A stretch of 64,000 nucleotides of DNA from VXPQ01 sp965248175. GTDB lineage: Bacteria; Bacteroidota; Rhodothermia; Rhodothermales; VXPQ01. Position 1 is the stretch's first letter; every line of letters starts with the position of its first letter. The notes below the pieces were generated by a model. That model ran no database searches, was not told the origin of the DNA, and was given only the letters and a program-made list of their open reading frames with translations. The translations under genes were made by a program, and so were the position numbers. The DNA lies in the NCBI GenBank assembly GCA_965248175.1, contig OZ252093.1:1364001-1428000 (forward strand). The letters run 5' to 3'. Below are positions 62,535-64,000 of the stretch, piece after piece.

Positions 62535-63906
62535 CGTATACCTATAAAGCCCTATACTGCAGGGGCCTGTATACGAGGAAGATCGCAGGCCGTCAACAAT
62601 TCCTTATAATTCCCATTGCTTGCCGCGGGCGCCGATGTGAATGCGAAAGATCATAGTGGTCATACCCCGTTGCACAACATGGCGCCTCAAGGATATACCG
62701 AAATGGTGAAACTGCTGCTTGCCGCCGGGGCCGATGTGAACCCGGATGGTGGCGCCCGGAAGCCGTTGCATGGGGCGGCGAGCAGGGGGCATGCCGGTGT
62801 GGCGGAAGTGCTGACCGCCGCCGGGGCCGACGTGAACGCGCAGGACCGATTTGACAACACGCCCCTGCACAACACGGCATCTCAAGGTCGTCTATATTTA
62901 GGTGGAGATCCACCGGTTGACAGGGCGATATATGAGCGGTACATCCGAACGGCGGAAATATTGATAGCCGCGGGCGCCGATGTGCATGCGAAAAACGACA
63001 ATGGCGCGACGCCGTTGCACGAAGCGAACACTGGGGCTATACCCGAAGTGGCGGACGCATTGCTGGCCGCCGGGGCCGATGTGAATGCGAAAAATAATGC
63101 GGACTATACGCCGTTACACTTGGCGGCGTGGGGGGGGGCATGCCGAAGTGGCGAAAGTGCTGCTTGCTGCCGGGGCCGACGTGAATGCGAAAGATTATCG
63201 TGGAAGCACCCCGTTGCATTCGGCGGCACATGGAGGAGACCCCCAAACGGTAGAAATATTGCTTGCCTCGGACGCCGATATACATGCGAGAGACGAAGAC
63301 AACCGCACGCCGCTTATGTGGGCGGCATTCGAAGGACATATCGAAGCGGCGATCCGGCTGATCCGCGCCAGCAGGAACGCGGACGCCCATGGCGGCAATG
63401 ACGCGCCGCTTCTTTCGACGTCCGGACCTGTCCGGAACGACTACGCGTACGTTGTGCACTATCTGATCGCTTCCGGCATGGACGTGAATGCGAAATGGCG
63501 CGGATATGGCGCCACACTACTTCACAGGGCGGCGTTTGACGGGCATGCCGAAGCGGCGGAAATATTGATAGCCGCCGGGGCGGATTTGAACGCGAAAGAT
63601 TATCGCGGCGGCACGCCCCTTTACAGTGCGGCGTCTCATGGTTTAGGTATCCAGGAGGACGGTTGGCCGATTGACAGGGCGGCATATGATCGGTACGCGC
63701 GAATGGCGGAAATATTAATCGCCGCCGGGGCGGATGTGCGCATAAAAAACGATAGCGGCGAAACGCCGCTCAATGCGGCCATAAAGAATGGGGCTACCCG
63801 GCTGGCGGATCTGCTGCGTGCGCATGGCGGCGAGTAGGTATTGCATGCTTTCCCGTACGTTGTATTTCCCCATGAAAATATGCGGGGACCAATCCGCACT
63901 GCACGC

Positions 63907-64000
63907 ATGACCCATCTTCCCCAACGCCGCCTGAAGGAAATCCGCTCGCTGGCGCACAGAAAGTACCGCGACCGGTATGGGGAGACGATCGTTGAAGGCG
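63907..64000 (+). CDS. TrmH/SpoU-type RNA methyltransferase, N-terminal part only
   Basis: The frame MTHLPQRRLKEIRSLAHRKYRDRYGETIVEG runs off the window edge. The pattern (LK.I.SLxxxKxRxxxGxxxVEG) is the usual start of SpoU-family rRNA/tRNA 2'-O-methyltransferases (substrate-binding domain). Only 31 codons are visible, so the family call is moderate and the specific substrate cannot be given. Confidence 0.65.
   Translation, partial: MTHLPQRRLKEIRSLAHRKYRDRYGETIVEG

Larger units (their letters stand above)
61202..62614 (+). mobile_element. IS1595-family insertion sequence, 1413 bp, with 8-bp target duplication
   Basis: Terminal inverted repeats of 23 bp with one mismatch lie at 61202-61224 (GGGAGTTATAAGGAATTG ...) and 62592-62614. 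The direct repeat ATTGCTTG flanks both ends (61194-61201 and 62615-62622), matching the 8-bp duplications of the IS1595 family. Inside are a frameshifted transposase and, in opposite orientation, a fragment of a DNA methyltransferase as passenger. Confidence 0.93.
60664..63837 (+). pseudogene. exported ankyrin-repeat protein, split by an IS1595-family insertion and a G-run frameshift
   Basis: The start MQRLILIALVATVAGAC at 60664 encodes a lipobox-like leader. Repeats follow, each close to GHAGVAEVLLAAGADVNAKDDxGxTPLH. At 61202 the IS begins; removal of the IS and one 8-bp target copy joins EILL to AAGADVNAKDHSGHTPLHNM in frame at 62623, so the gene was continuous before insertion. A second lesion is the nine-G run at 63130-63138: with eight G the reading LHLAAWGGHAEVAKVLLAAGADVNAKD is restored. 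The end is at 63837. The complete protein would have about a dozen ankyrin repeats on the outside of the inner membrane. The first part (to 61212) may still be expressed alone. Confidence 0.9.

Overview
The window looks like a chromosomal segment of a moderately GC-rich member of the Bacteroidota/Rhodothermota group, probably a marine or host-associated Rhodothermales-like bacterium. The evidence is a C-terminal type IX secretion sorting domain (NYPNPFNPGTTIRYAL type), an ASPIC/UnbV FG-GAP protein, many lipobox lipoproteins with M28, TolB-propeller, PQQ-dehydrogenase and alditol-oxidase functions, and generally weak Shine-Dalgarno sites. The taxonomic call is inference; no rRNA gene is present.

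Layout. 0-7 kb is an area of decayed exported or catabolic genes: a CRTAC1-like FG-GAP pseudogene, an outer-membrane protein, then a set of fused fragments (lipoprotein/nucleoside-hydrolase-like, M50 protease, sulfatase, GH16 glucanase without its catalytic core). 7-22 kb is ordinary housekeeping and metabolism: GDSL hydrolase, MGT glycosyltransferase, cytochrome P450, helix-hairpin-helix protein, carbonic anhydrase, CPA2 antiporter, two tRNAs (Asn-GTT, Leu-CAG), TolB-like lipoprotein, M28 peptidase, branched-chain-type binding protein and an SDR. 22-26 kb is an AT-rich accessory patch with a DUF2806-like gene, a VasI/TagO-like plus ankyrin protein and a cluster of strong hairpins. 26-28.5 kb holds an alditol oxidase and two tandem paralogous lipoproteins.

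28.5-46 kb is a defence and conflict island. It holds a DUF4143-type AAA ATPase overlapping a 1416-residue NACHT-like NTPase with a C-terminal PD-(D/E)XK nuclease, a one-protein type IIG restriction-modification enzyme, an AbiEi/AbiEii type IV toxin-antitoxin pair with a palindromic operator, an ABC/OLD-like ATPase with a DUF4276-like TOPRIM partner, a Phd/PIN pair with its own operator, ankyrin remnants and a Fic AMP-transferase. I consider the ATPase plus NACHT-nuclease operon the strongest candidate for an undescribed system. A 40-bp-period tandem array of about seven units lies between Fic and the next gene.

46-57 kb mixes accessory genes and relics: a second DUF4143 ATPase with direct repeats upstream, a decayed alpha/beta-hydrolase paralogue, a large lipoprotein with a CxxCH haem motif, and adjoining IS3-family and IS481-like elements. 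57-64 kb holds a PQQ dehydrogenase-cytochrome c fusion, an amidohydrolase, and an ankyrin-repeat gene split by a 1413-bp IS1595-family element with an 8-bp target duplication. The IS carries a truncated DNA methyltransferase whose start lies in a CA-repeat tract. A TrmH/SpoU-like methyltransferase begins at the right edge.

Many genes are broken by one-base shifts, some in C/G homopolymers. Whether this is genome decay, phase variation or assembly error cannot be decided from the sequence alone.
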